Assembly: GCA_949291345.1 (NCBI GenBank)
Contig: CASEVP010000016.1
Coordinates: 1 to 40,855, forward strand
Reading direction: 5' to 3'
From: an uncultured Ruminococcus sp.
GTDB lineage: Bacteria; Bacillota; Clostridia; Oscillospirales; Ruminococcaceae
Length of the DNA: 40,855 nucleotides
Shown: piece by piece, positions 26,198 through 35,112 of the stretch
Numbering within the stretch: position 1 is the first letter of the stretch
How the letters are laid out: every line of letters begins with the position of its first letter
Notes under the pieces: generated by a model
The model's input: the letters and a program-made list of their open reading frames with translations, nothing else
What the model was told of the DNA's origin: nothing
Database searches by the model: none
Made by a program: the position numbers and the translations under genes

Positions 26198-26235
26198 AAA
26201 TCCCAAGCAGCGATAGATTGCTTGGGATTTTCTTA
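26198..26235 (+). terminator. Intrinsic terminator after rpmA
   Basis: AAATCCCAAGCA (26198-26209) pairs with TGCTTGGGATTT (26219-26230), followed by TTCTTATTT. It separates the ribosomal-protein operon from obg. Confidence 0.82.
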
Positions 26236-26359
26236 TTTGAAGGATAAGGTTCAATATGACCATATTTATGTCATTTGTAAGGATGTGTAGGTAAAGAGGA
26301 AAACAGCCACAGTTGAAGTTCACAGACAGATGGCTGCCTAAGAAAGGAGACCAAAGACC

Positions 26360-27631
26360 ATGTTTGTAGATCAGGCACGAATCACCATAAAAGCAGGAGA
26401 TGGCGGCGATGGTGCTGTATCGTTTCACCGTGAAAAATATGTTGCTGCCGGTGGCCCTGGCGGCGGAGATGGGGGAAAAGGCGGCGATATCGTATTTCAA
26501 GTAGATGACAATTTTTCTACACTGATTGATTTCCGCTATAAGCGAAAATATGTGGCACAGCGGGGAGAAAACGGCGGTGCCCGCAACTGTACTGGAAAGA
26601 GTGCTCCGGATCTGATAATCAAAGTGCCTCGTGGAACAGTGATACGAGAAACGAAAACTGGTCGAATCATGGCAGATCTCTCCACAGACGAACCACAAAT
26701 CCTTGCAAAAGGCGGTAAGGGTGGAAAAGGTAATATTCATTTTGCCACTTCGACTCGACAAATTCCCCGTTTTGCAAAGCCAGGATTCCCTGGTGAGAGT
26801 TATGATGTGACTCTGGAATTGAAATTACTGGCAGATGTTGGATTGGTAGGATTTCCAAATGTGGGGAAATCTACCCTAATTTCTGTTGTAAGTGCTGCAA
26901 AACCCAAGATTGCCAACTATCATTTTACGACTTTGACACCAGTGTTGGGCATGGTGCGGGTAGCGGAGGAACAATCCTTTGTAATGGCAGATATTCCAGG
27001 GTTGATTGAAGGTGCCAGCGACGGCATAGGATTAGGACATGATTTCCTGCGCCATGTGGAACGCTGCCGTTTGATTCTCCATGTGGTGGATGTTTCTGGA
27101 AGTGAAGGCAGAGATCCCATTGCGGATTATGAGACGATCCAGGGCGAATTAAAACGCTTTCGAGAAGATTTGGCAGATCGCCCGCAAATTGTAGTGGCGA
27201 ACAAATGTGACATGGCACAGCCGGAACAGATTGCACGATTCCGCTCCTATATTGAAGAAAAGGGTTTGCAATGTTTGGAAATTTCTGCGGCAACGACTGC
27301 TGGAACAGCACAGCTCGTACAGGAAACTGCAGCAATGCTCCAGACATTGCCGCCGATTTTGCAGTATGAGGCACAGGCACCTTCTCAGCAAGAACTGGAG
27401 GAAAAAGCCCATGGCAAGTTTGAAATTGAAGTAGAAGATGGGATATATTATGTGCACGCACCGTTTTTGGAACCAATCCTGCGTACTGTAAATATGGATG
27501 ACTATTCTTCCCTGCAATATTTTCAGCGCGTACTTCGCAGCAGTGGGATTATTGATGCACTGGAGGAAAGAGGGATTGCAGAGGGCGATACTGTTGATAT
27601 TATGGGATTCGAATTTGATTTTGTACCGTAA
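26360..27631 (+). CDS. obg: Obg-family GTPase (ObgE/CgtA)
   Basis: Obg is an essential GTPase acting in late 50S assembly and linked to stress and sporulation control. The 423-residue protein has all three domains: the glycine-rich Obg fold (1-158, VAAGGPGGGDGGKGGDIVF), the G domain (about 159-330) with GFPNVGKST, DIPGLIEGASDG and NKCD, and the C-terminal OCT domain (about 345-423) found in Gram-positive members. AAAGGAG precedes the ATG. The leader (26236-26359) has no clear promoter; it holds a short CAGCCA/TGGCTG inverted repeat. rplU-rpmA-obg is a widely conserved order. Confidence 0.98.
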   Translation: MFVDQARITIKAGDGGDGAVSFHREKYVAAGGPGGGDGGKGGDIVFQVDDNFSTLIDFRYKRKYVAQRGENGGARNCTGKSAPDLIIKVPRGTVIRETKTGRIMADLSTDEPQILAKGGKGGKGNIHFATSTRQIPRFAKPGFPGESYDVTLELKLLADVGLVGFPNVGKSTLISVVSAAKPKIANYHFTTLTPVLGMVRVAEEQSFVMADIPGLIEGASDGIGLGHDFLRHVERCRLILHVVDVSGSEGRDPIADYETIQGELKRFREDLADRPQIVVANKCDMAQPEQIARFRSYIEEKGLQCLEISAATTAGTAQLVQETAAMLQTLPPILQYEAQAPSQQELEEKAHGKFEIEVEDGIYYVHAPFLEPILRTVNMDDYSSLQYFQRVLRSSGIIDALEERGIAEGDTVDIMGFEFDFVP

Positions 27632-27655
27632 TGCTGTGGGGAGGCGGAATAGAAT

Positions 27656-28045
27656 ATGCAGTTGTTGACACAGACACAGGCGAAATTGTATAGTCCGCTG
27701 GCATTGGCTTTTTTAGGGGACAGTGTGTATGAAGTATTGGTGCGGCAATATCTGCTCTTGCAGGCCAATCAGCCGGCGTCCAAACTACACGAAAAAAAAG
27801 TACAGTTGGTATGCGCTGCTTTTCAGGCAAAGGCGGCAGAGCGAATCTTGCCGCAGCTGACGGAGGACGAACTGGCAGTATATAAACGTGGCAGAAATGC
27901 CAATAACACGATCCCCCGCCATACTTCTGCGCAGGATTATCATAGGGCAACGGGTCTGGAATGCCTGTTTGGATTTTTGTATCTGATAGGTGCACAGGCT
28001 AGGATGGAGACCTTGTTTGCAGCTATGATGGGTGATGAAGAATAA
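27656..28045 (+). CDS. mrnC: Mini-ribonuclease III (MrnC)
   Basis: Mini-III is an RNase III catalytic domain without the double-stranded RNA-binding domain; it matures the ends of 23S rRNA. The 129-residue length is normal. The RNase III signature is seen as ALAFLGDSVYEVLVR with catalytic Asp22, followed by a helix with KRGRNANN and the second acidic cluster in RATGLECLFGFLYL (Glu near 102). GGGGAGG lies upstream. It lies 24 bases after obg, consistent with a shared ribosome-biogenesis operon. Confidence 0.93.
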   Translation: MQLLTQTQAKLYSPLALAFLGDSVYEVLVRQYLLLQANQPASKLHEKKVQLVCAAFQAKAAERILPQLTEDELAVYKRGRNANNTIPRHTSAQDYHRATGLECLFGFLYLIGAQARMETLFAAMMGDEE

Positions 28046-28056
28046 ACGATTTGAAA

Positions 28057-28091
28057 GATATCGAAATGGAGTGATAAATCGTATCGATATC
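28057..28091 (+). repeat. Hairpin between mrnC and yebC
   Basis: A perfect 8-base inverted repeat GATATCGA (28057-28064) / TCGATATC (28084-28091) with a 19-base loop ends just before the AAGGAG site of yebC. No T run follows. Confidence 0.35.
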
Positions 28092-28117
28092 AAGAAATAG
28101 CAAGGAGTGTTGCAAAT

Positions 28118-28849
28118 ATGTCAGGACATTCAAAATGGAATAACATCAAGCGGAAAAAAGAGGCCACAGATGCTGCTAAGGGAAAAATTTTTACCAAAAT
28201 TGGCAGAGAAATTACAGTTTGTGTTAAAGAAGGGGGACCGGATCCGGCGTCGAATGCCAAGCTGCGGGATCTGATCGCAAAGGCAAAGTCCAACAATGTA
28301 CCGAATGATAATATTGAGCGTGTCATTAAGAAAGCAGCCGGTGAGGGTGATAAGAACAATTATGAAAATATTGTATATGAGGGATATGGCCCTAATGGTG
28401 TTGCTGTAATTGTGGATTGTCTGACTGATAATAAGAACCGGACTGCTGGTGATGTACGGCACTATTTTGACAAGTTTGGCGGCAATCTGGGTACGTCAGG
28501 CTGTGTTTCTTTTATGTTCAGTGAAAAAGGAATTTTAGTATTGGAAAATACCGATTTGGATGAAGATCAGGTTATGGAAGATTGCTTTGAATTGGATGCG
28601 GACGATTTTACTGTAGAAGATGATGTGATCGAAGTAGCGTGCGCACCTAGTGCACTGCGTGGATTGCGGGAAGGTCTGACAGAAAAAGGTTACCATGTGC
28701 TTTCCGCAGAAGTAATGCAGATTCCATCTACATATACCATGTTAGAGGATGAGGAGTCCATTAAGAAGATGAATCTGCTTTTAGAGCATTTAGAGGAAAA
28801 CGATGATGTGCAGAATGTATATCATAATTGGAATATGCCGGAGGCGTAA
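28118..28849 (+). CDS. yebC: YebC/PmpR family protein
   Basis: YebC-family proteins are cytosolic, three-domain proteins described as transcription regulators and, more recently, as helpers for translation of difficult sequences. The 243-residue protein is full length: MSGHSKWNNIKRKKEATDAAK at the start, SNNVPNDNIERVIKKAAGE, YEGYGPNGVAVIVDCLTDN, the GGNLGTSGCVSFMF motif, and DDVQNVYHNW at the end. AAGGAG lies about 11 bases before the ATG. It lies between RNA-processing and helicase genes, which suits a translation-related role. Confidence 0.96.
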   Translation: MSGHSKWNNIKRKKEATDAAKGKIFTKIGREITVCVKEGGPDPASNAKLRDLIAKAKSNNVPNDNIERVIKKAAGEGDKNNYENIVYEGYGPNGVAVIVDCLTDNKNRTAGDVRHYFDKFGGNLGTSGCVSFMFSEKGILVLENTDLDEDQVMEDCFELDADDFTVEDDVIEVACAPSALRGLREGLTEKGYHVLSAEVMQIPSTYTMLEDEESIKKMNLLLEHLEENDDVQNVYHNWNMPEA

Positions 28850-28938
28850 ATCGCAGAAATATACCATTCTGCAGCAGTCCGTCTATAAAAGGATAAGAAT
28901 GGCGATCGACTAAACAGGGATTACAGAAAGGGAGAAAC

Positions 28939-30651
28939 ATGCAATTTCAAGAACTAAACTTATCAAAACCACTATTGGACGCAGTTGCACAACTGGGCTT
29001 TACAGAGATGACGGAAATTCAAGAGAAAACCATTCCCCTGTTATTAGAGGGGCGGGATGTGATTGGCAAATCAAATACTGGTACCGGTAAAACGGCAGCC
29101 TTTAGTCTCCCCATTCTAGAACAAATGGAGCCATCGGACTGCGATCATGTTTGTGCTTTGATTTTATGCCCCACGAGAGAGCTTGCTATGCAGGCTTGTG
29201 AGGAAATCCGAAAATTTGCCCGGTTTAAGAAATATATTCGTCCGGCAGCGGTTTATGGCGGTGCCAGTATGGACAGACAGATTCATCAATTGAAAAATGG
29301 TGCAAATCTGGTGGTGGGAACACCTGGACGTGTACTGGACCATTTGCGGCGTCGAACGCTGAAATTGGATCAGCTGAAAACAATTGTTCTCGATGAAGCA
29401 GATGAAATGCTGAATATGGGATTTCGTGAGGATATTGAGACGGTGCTGGAACAGATTCCGCAGAAGCGGCAGACGGTGCTGTTTTCTGCTACGATGCCTC
29501 CCGCAATTCTGGCAATTACCAAACAGTATCAAAATGATCCGGTTATGATACAGATCAAAAGCGCCCACCGTACAGTAGACGCTATTGCTCAGTATTATGT
29601 TAGTGTGCCCATGGGACGTAAAACCGATGCGCTGCATTTATTGCTTTTGGCGAAACAGCCCAATTCTGCTATGATTTTTTGTAATACGAAAAAAATGGTG
29701 GATGAACTAACGGATGCGCTTTGTATGCGAGGATTTCCCGCAGTGGGATTGCATGGTGATATGAAGCAGTTGCAGCGCACCCAAGTGATGAACGGGTTTA
29801 AGAGTGGCAAAAATACCATTCTTATTGCCACAGATGTCGCAGCCCGGGGAATTGACGTAAAAGGCGTTGATGCTGTATTCAATTACGATCTGCCCCAAGA
29901 TCATGAATACTATATTCATCGTATTGGCAGAACGGGTCGTGCTGGAAAAACTGGTACAGCATATAACATTCTCAGCGGTAGAAAACAGGAAATTGAGATG
30001 CGGGAGATTTCTCGGTATACCAAAGCGGAAATTACAGAGATTGCCGTGCCTACGTCGAGGGAACTTCGTGCGGCGGCAGTGGAACGGGAACAGGAAAGAT
30101 TGCTTGCATTGTCGGCAACAGCGGTTTCTGAGGAAGCAATGATGCTGACGAATATTTTACTAGAAAATGCTGAGTCGGCGAAAGGAATTCTTGCGGCAAT
30201 GGTGCAGCAACATTTGACAGAAGCAACTAAAAATCTTCCTACATTTGATGTACCCAAGCCCATTCGTAAGGGAAGACATGCAGGTGCCAAAACAGTTCGA
30301 GTACACATTAATGCCGGACGAAGGGATCGTATGGCACCAAACTTTATTTTGGGTGCTCTTGTGGAAGCAACTGGCATGGCGGGGAACACCTTTGGAAAAA
30401 TTGACATACATGATCAGTTTACGACGGTAGAAGTTCCAGAAACTGAATTGGATTTCGTAGTGGATGTCATGCAGCATGAAAAGATTAATGGCAAAAAGGT
30501 TGTGGTTCGCAGGTATGAGGAATATGGCGGTAAAAGAGATGGCGGACGCAGCAAAGGCAGACAACAATCGGTACAGCGTCGTTCGTCTCGTCATGGCTAT
30601 AATCAGAATGCACGCAGCGGCAGTTATAATCGTAAACGGCAAAAAGGCTGA
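28939..30651 (+). CDS. DEAD-box RNA helicase with DbpA-like RNA-binding domain
   Basis: The 570-residue ATP-dependent RNA helicase probably acts in ribosome assembly or mRNA turnover. Seen: Q motif (GFTEMTEIQ), motif I SNTGTGKT (about 45-52), PTRELA, TPGR, DEAD at about 153-156, SAT, the second RecA domain with FCNTKK, TDVAARGID and HRIGRTGRAG. A DbpA-type RRM lies at about 435-515 (VRVHINAGRRDRMAP through VVVRRYEE), then a basic Gly/Arg/Ser tail. This is the CshA/DeaD-DbpA layout; I leave the symbol open because several paralogues share it. AAAGGGAG precedes the ATG. A bidirectional terminator follows. Confidence 0.95.
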   Translation: MQFQELNLSKPLLDAVAQLGFTEMTEIQEKTIPLLLEGRDVIGKSNTGTGKTAAFSLPILEQMEPSDCDHVCALILCPTRELAMQACEEIRKFARFKKYIRPAAVYGGASMDRQIHQLKNGANLVVGTPGRVLDHLRRRTLKLDQLKTIVLDEADEMLNMGFREDIETVLEQIPQKRQTVLFSATMPPAILAITKQYQNDPVMIQIKSAHRTVDAIAQYYVSVPMGRKTDALHLLLLAKQPNSAMIFCNTKKMVDELTDALCMRGFPAVGLHGDMKQLQRTQVMNGFKSGKNTILIATDVAARGIDVKGVDAVFNYDLPQDHEYYIHRIGRTGRAGKTGTAYNILSGRKQEIEMREISRYTKAEITEIAVPTSRELRAAAVEREQERLLALSATAVSEEAMMLTNILLENAESAKGILAAMVQQHLTEATKNLPTFDVPKPIRKGRHAGAKTVRVHINAGRRDRMAPNFILGALVEATGMAGNTFGKIDIHDQFTTVEVPETELDFVVDVMQHEKINGKKVVVRRYEEYGGKRDGGRSKGRQQSVQRRSSRHGYNQNARSGSYNRKRQKG

Positions 30652-30674
30652 GAACAATAAGCATTTCTATAACA

Positions 30675-30716
30675 AAAGCAGATATTACGGCAATTGCGGA
30701 ATATCTGCTTTAATTA
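30675..30716. terminator. Bidirectional terminator between the helicase and amidohydrolase genes
   Basis: AAAGCAGATATT (30675-30686) pairs with AATATCTGCTTT (30700-30711), followed by TAATTATAT on the plus strand and TTGTTATAG on the minus. It separates the two convergent genes. Confidence 0.75.
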
Positions 30717-30781
30717 TATATTTTCATATTTCCAAAAGCGTTAAAGTATTTGCATTTGAGCAATCTTGCATTTAAATTGAC

Positions 30782-31960
30782 TTATTTATGTTTTATGCTG
30801 TTTTCCTTATGTTCGGTGACAGGTATACCGTTAATCATTACTAGCCAAGGATCGCAGAGCAGATCAAAAGGATCACCGCTGTAAAGCTGCAGATCAGCAT
30901 CCATACCCGGTGCAAGTCTGCCTACTCTATCGTCAACGCCAAGTATCTCTGCTGCACCTGCAGTAATGGCGTAGAGTGCATCTTGTCTGGACATACCGCC
31001 TTTGACTGCTAGGGCGGCAGTCGTAGAAAGATACTGTATGGGCAGAACCGGATGATCTGTGCAAAGAGCTACTTTAACGCCAGCATCATGTAGTATTGCT
31101 GGATTAGATATCGTTAAATTTCGCATTTCCGGTTTGCAGCGGTCACATAACATGGGACCCGCAATCACAGGAACATGTTCTTCTGCAAGAATATCTGCCA
31201 CTTTGTATCCTTCCGTACCGTGAATAATTACAAAATCCAGGTAGAATTCTTTGGCAATGCGAATGGCAGTACAAATGTCATCTGCTCTGTGACAGTGAAA
31301 ATGCGCTTTGACATTTCGTTCCAACAGAGGGAGCAGTGCCTCAGATTTGGCATCATAATCAGGCATATGTTCATCTGGATCGCTTTCGGCAAAGTCGATT
31401 TCCTGCTGGTATCGTTGTGCCTTTGCCAATCCCTCTCGAATCATAGCGGCAGTTGCCATACGGGTGATAGGCATTTCATCTCTATTGTTATAGACACTTT
31501 TGGGATTTTCGCCTAATGCAAATTTCATTCCCGTCCCAATCTGCATTTGATCTGTCATTTTTCCGGCAGTTTTGATGATTGCCATTGTACCTCCACAGGC
31601 ATTTGCACTACCAGGAGAGGTCATTACGGTTGTAATGCCTCCCATTCTTGCTTCTTCAAAGCAGTAATCCAGCGGGTTTACGCCATCAATTACTTGTAGG
31701 TGCGGGGTAAAAGGATCCGTTGATTCGTTGCAGTCATCACCTTCGAAGGCGATACCATTTTCGATAACGCCCAGATGGGTATGGGCATCAATAAATCCTG
31801 GCAGCATCAAAGCGCCCTCTGCATTGATATCTTCCGAAGAAACATGGTCGGGCTTGCCTTCTCCAATGTCAGTGATTTTGCCGTTTTCAATGGTAATATA
31901 TCCGTTTTGAATGATGCCCCAATCAGACATTGTATTTATGGTTGCATTCCAGATCTTCAT
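30782..31960 (-). CDS. Amidohydrolase family protein (imidazolonepropionase-like)
   Basis: The 392-residue enzyme belongs to the metal-dependent amidohydrolase superfamily. Seen: a small N-terminal beta domain, the metal-binding HTH of FIDAHTHLG (His60, His62), HFHCHRADD (about 220-228), IIHGTEGYKV with a further His (about 244), and CTDHPVLP with the catalytic Asp near 310, then AAEILGVDDRVGRLAPGMDADL typical of the C-terminal beta domain. It is closest to imidazolonepropionase-like or prolidase-like members, whose substrates vary. AAGGAGG lies 9 bases before the ATG. Its own promoter (32066-32094) is followed by a strong hairpin inside the leader. Substrate unknown. Confidence 0.9.
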   Translation of the reverse strand: MKIWNATINTMSDWGIIQNGYITIENGKITDIGEGKPDHVSSEDINAEGALMLPGFIDAHTHLGVIENGIAFEGDDCNESTDPFTPHLQVIDGVNPLDYCFEEARMGGITTVMTSPGSANACGGTMAIIKTAGKMTDQMQIGTGMKFALGENPKSVYNNRDEMPITRMATAAMIREGLAKAQRYQQEIDFAESDPDEHMPDYDAKSEALLPLLERNVKAHFHCHRADDICTAIRIAKEFYLDFVIIHGTEGYKVADILAEEHVPVIAGPMLCDRCKPEMRNLTISNPAILHDAGVKVALCTDHPVLPIQYLSTTAALAVKGGMSRQDALYAITAGAAEILGVDDRVGRLAPGMDADLQLYSGDPFDLLCDPWLVMINGIPVTEHKENSIKHK

Positions 31961-31992
31961 GGAAGAGCCTCCTTAATTTATACATTTTCAAA

Positions 31993-32030
31993 AGATAACC
32001 GCTCGGATGTTCGAATCTGAGCGGTTATCT
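31993..32030 (-). terminator. Terminator-like hairpin in the amidohydrolase leader
   Basis: AGATAACCGCTC (32030-32019, minus) pairs perfectly with GAGCGGTTATCT (32004-31993), followed by TTTTGAAAA. It could end transcripts from mmcQ/mutS2, but it lies downstream of the amidohydrolase promoter, so it may also act as an attenuator. The T run is short. Confidence 0.6.
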
Positions 32031-32065
32031 GTGTCATATTGGCAAATTCGAAGTTTTACCATTTC

Positions 32066-32094
32066 AGTATACTGGATTTTATGTCGTTTGTCAA
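32066..32094 (-). promoter_or_regulatory. Sigma-A promoter of the amidohydrolase gene
   Basis: On the minus strand TTGACA (32094-32089) and TATACT (32071-32066, 5/6) are separated by 17 bases. Transcription would start near 32059, about 30 bases before the hairpin at 32030-31993. Confidence 0.75.
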
Positions 32095-32107
32095 GTTTTT
32101 CAGTGCC

Positions 32108-32464
32108 TTATTGCGTAAGCCGAAAACTTTCATCTAAAAAGATCTGTATTTCATTTTTTGGGACAGAACCATCCAAGACAATAGAAATCCAGTGTTTTTT
32201 GTTCATGTGATATGCCGGGAAAAAGCCTTTTTTCAATAAGAGTGATCCAATTTCTATCGGATTACACTTTACATTTAATACATCTATAGATCCGCTGCTA
32301 TCCAAACCGAGACTGTTTTTGGAAGTATACAAAATAGCAGCAAACCATTTTTTATTATGTTTATGCCGTAAAATGGCAGAGCGAGGATCATTTTTCCATA
32401 AAAATTCCGGTTCAGTGTGATACATAGTTTTGGCGTAGGTAAAAACAAAATTGCGATCTGTCAT
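32108..32464 (-). CDS. MmcQ/YjbR family protein
   Basis: The 118-residue protein matches the MmcQ/YjbR family, small alpha-beta proteins with a CyaY-like, possibly DNA-binding fold. Seen: the N-terminal helix ending in a WKNDPRSAILRHKHNKKWFAAIL strand (in part), the LNVKCNPIEIGSLL turn-helix, and the family pattern GFFPAYHMNKKHWISIVLDGSVP. It begins 14 bases after the mutS2 stop, with a GGAAGGAAT site. The function is unknown; its position suggests it is the last gene of the phoH-mutS2 cluster. Confidence 0.85.
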   Translation of the reverse strand: MTDRNFVFTYAKTMYHTEPEFLWKNDPRSAILRHKHNKKWFAAILYTSKNSLGLDSSGSIDVLNVKCNPIEIGSLLLKKGFFPAYHMNKKHWISIVLDGSVPKNEIQIFLDESFRLTQ

Positions 32465-32478
32465 TTCTAATTCCTTCC

Positions 32479-34869
32479 TTATTCTAATGAGACGATGGTA
32501 ACCCCATCTTCACCTTCGCCAAATGTCCCTAATCGGAATGACTTAACAAATTTTAGTTGTTTTAGTCGTTGATGGATTGCCTTGCGCAATAGTCCTGTTC
32601 CTTTGCCGTGAATAATTGTGACTGTGGCAATATGTGATAGTACTGCACGATCAAGAAATGCTTCCATTTGATAAACGCCTTCGTCACAGGTGCATCCTCG
32701 AATATCCAATTCCATTGTACCACGTCGTGCAGCATGGGTAGATATTTTGCCGGTACCAGAACGTTGTTTTTGTTTTTCCTGATTCTTTTTATGTTCTTCA
32801 GCACCTGCAATTAGCCGCAATTTTTCCAAAGGAACTTTAGTACGAATGGAACCCATTTGTAAAAATACCATACCGTTTTTGTCCGGTTTCGCAGCAACAG
32901 TGGCTTTTTGCTGTGTATCCATCATCTGAACCGTGTCGCCAATTTGCAATTCTCTTGGCAATACATATGTCTCATCCGAGATATCCATGATTGGATTTGC
33001 TGTTTCATACATTTTACGAAATCCACGCTTGACATTTCCCTTGCTGCGAATGACATCGTCGGCGAAAGATGCTTTTTCTTTTTCTTTGCGCAGTTTCTCC
33101 AACTCTTCCAGCATTTCATTGGATTGTGCTTTTGTAGTTTCAACAATACGCATGGCTTCCAGCCTTGCTTGTTCCATGATATTGTTCCGATCTTGTTTTG
33201 TACGTTGCAGTTCTTTCTGTAGATCCTCTTTGGTCTTGTTTGCTTGTTGCAGGGATTGCTGCAATTCTTCCCGTTCTTGTTCTAGTGTTTTGCGTGTTTC
33301 CTCCAGCTTTGCAATGGCTTGTTCAAACCGAGAATTTTCTTCACTGACTAAAGATTTTGCATAATCGATAATATCTTGTGCAATTCCTAGTCCCTGACTG
33401 ATGGCAAACGCATTGGATTTACCGGGAGATCCTAGGATCAAACGATATGTAGGTTTGAGTGTTTTTATATCAAATTCACAAGAAGCATTTTCTACATCTT
33501 CTTGTTCTGTGGCATAGAGTTTCAGTTCGGGATAGTGGGTAGAAACCATTAATTTTGCTCCATTTGCTTTGAGACGTTCAATGATAGCTATTGCCAATGC
33601 AGCACCTTCGATGGGGTCAGTACCAGATCCCAGCTCGTCCAAGAGTACAAGAGAGTGTGCGTCTGCTTCTTCTAAAATTTGTGTTACACTGCGCATATGT
33701 GCCGAGAAAGTAGAAAGATTTTGTTCAATGCTCTGTGTATCACCGATATCTGCAAGAACGTGTGTAAACACGGAGATCTGACTGCCTTCTGCAGCAGGAA
33801 TCATCATACCGCTCATTGCCATTAGTGTAAGCAGTCCGCATGTTTTCAACGCAACAGTTTTACCGCCGGTATTGGGACCAGTGATGATCAGTGCCTGATA
33901 AGATTTTCCTAGGGTAAAACTGATCGGAACAGCCTTTTTGTAGGGAATCAGGGGGTGACGTGCCTGCTTTAGCACAATCACACCGTCATCTGTTAGCGCA
34001 GGGGGAAATGCATGCATCTGTTCAGCGAGGCGGGCTTTGGCAAAATATAGGTTTAATTCTGCACAGACATCATGGTCACGGATAATAGCATCTGCCCATG
34101 TACCGCATTCGTGGCAAAGCTCCTCAATAATACGGTCAATTTCCTCTGCTTCCTGTAGTTCCAGCAGACGAATGTCATTGTTCGCATCTACTACCGCGAT
34201 TGGTTCAATAAATATTGTCTGTCCGGTAGAAGAGGTATCATGTACTAGCCCAGGAATTTTTCCTCGATGTTCTGCACGTACCGGCAGTACAAATCTGCCA
34301 TCACGGATAGTAACACGATTGTCTTGCAGACAATCCTGTATTTCTTGGCGATGCATCATGTTGTCTAGTGTATCCCGCAGCTTTTGACGGGAGCGCATAA
34401 TCTTACGGCGAATTTCCGTTAGAGAGGGACTTGCGGCATCTGCAATTTCTTCTTCTGAAATAATGGATCTTTCTAGTTTTTCTAAAAGGAAGGGAACTGG
34501 TGCCAGTTGGCTAAATAATGCATCCAGAGTGGATTCTATACCCGAACAGCGATCGTACCATTCACTAAGAGATTGCACCTGCCTTAAAACGGTAGCAATT
34601 TCAAGCAGATCTTTGAGAGAAAGACGTGCACCGGATTTAGCACGTTTTAATCCCATGCGCATATCTTGAAATGCATGAAAAGGGGGTGAGCCAAACTGGA
34701 CAGACAGACGAAAAGCATCATTTGTTTTTTCTAGTTCCGTTCTGGCATCTGCTAGGTCAGAACAAGGTGAAATTTTTTGAATCATTTCACGGGTAATATC
34801 ATTGGCAGCTAATTCGGATAACATACCTAGGATTTTGTGAAACTCCAGTATATGAAAGTGTGAATTCAT
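32479..34869 (-). CDS. mutS2: Endonuclease MutS2
   Basis: MutS2 is a MutS paralogue not used for mismatch repair; it limits recombination and, in Bacillus, rescues collided ribosomes. The 796-residue protein has the core and lever domains, the ATPase with Walker A ITGPNTGGKT (about 329-338) and Walker B LVLLDELGSGTDP, a long coiled coil (about 510-620) and a C-terminal Smr nuclease domain with LDIRGCTCDEG and IHGKGTGLLR. The Smr LDxR motif is LDIR rather than LDLR. ATG 34869 is chosen because GGAGG lies 8 bases upstream; the ATG 15 bases earlier would place the site inside the gene. Confidence 0.97.
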   Translation of the reverse strand: MNSHFHILEFHKILGMLSELAANDITREMIQKISPCSDLADARTELEKTNDAFRLSVQFGSPPFHAFQDMRMGLKRAKSGARLSLKDLLEIATVLRQVQSLSEWYDRCSGIESTLDALFSQLAPVPFLLEKLERSIISEEEIADAASPSLTEIRRKIMRSRQKLRDTLDNMMHRQEIQDCLQDNRVTIRDGRFVLPVRAEHRGKIPGLVHDTSSTGQTIFIEPIAVVDANNDIRLLELQEAEEIDRIIEELCHECGTWADAIIRDHDVCAELNLYFAKARLAEQMHAFPPALTDDGVIVLKQARHPLIPYKKAVPISFTLGKSYQALIITGPNTGGKTVALKTCGLLTLMAMSGMMIPAAEGSQISVFTHVLADIGDTQSIEQNLSTFSAHMRSVTQILEEADAHSLVLLDELGSGTDPIEGAALAIAIIERLKANGAKLMVSTHYPELKLYATEQEDVENASCEFDIKTLKPTYRLILGSPGKSNAFAISQGLGIAQDIIDYAKSLVSEENSRFEQAIAKLEETRKTLEQEREELQQSLQQANKTKEDLQKELQRTKQDRNNIMEQARLEAMRIVETTKAQSNEMLEELEKLRKEKEKASFADDVIRSKGNVKRGFRKMYETANPIMDISDETYVLPRELQIGDTVQMMDTQQKATVAAKPDKNGMVFLQMGSIRTKVPLEKLRLIAGAEEHKKNQEKQKQRSGTGKISTHAARRGTMELDIRGCTCDEGVYQMEAFLDRAVLSHIATVTIIHGKGTGLLRKAIHQRLKQLKFVKSFRLGTFGEGEDGVTIVSLE

Positions 34870-34884
34870 GAAATGTACCTCCAT

Positions 34885-35112
34885 TTGCTTTTAAGAAAAT
34901 GGATGCCCTGTCTTTGTGATATACTCAGAATGACAGAAACAGTATTATGGAAAACCATTTCACATATGAATATCCATTTGTAGTCAGCCTGACCGTTTAG
35001 GACATGGCATGGGGTTATTCCATTTTCTGTTTTGTGTTCTGACAGGCTTTTTCTAAGAGAGCCAAGAAGACAATACCAAAAAATACGTTTGGTAATGCCT
35101 GAAAGGGGCATC
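34885..35112 (-). other. Spacer between recO and mutS2
   Basis: This 228-base stretch holds the open frame of no recognisable protein. I see no clear terminator after recO and no convincing promoter for mutS2; a CATAAT at 34945-34940 (minus) lacks a -35. It may simply be transcribed through. Confidence 0.4.
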
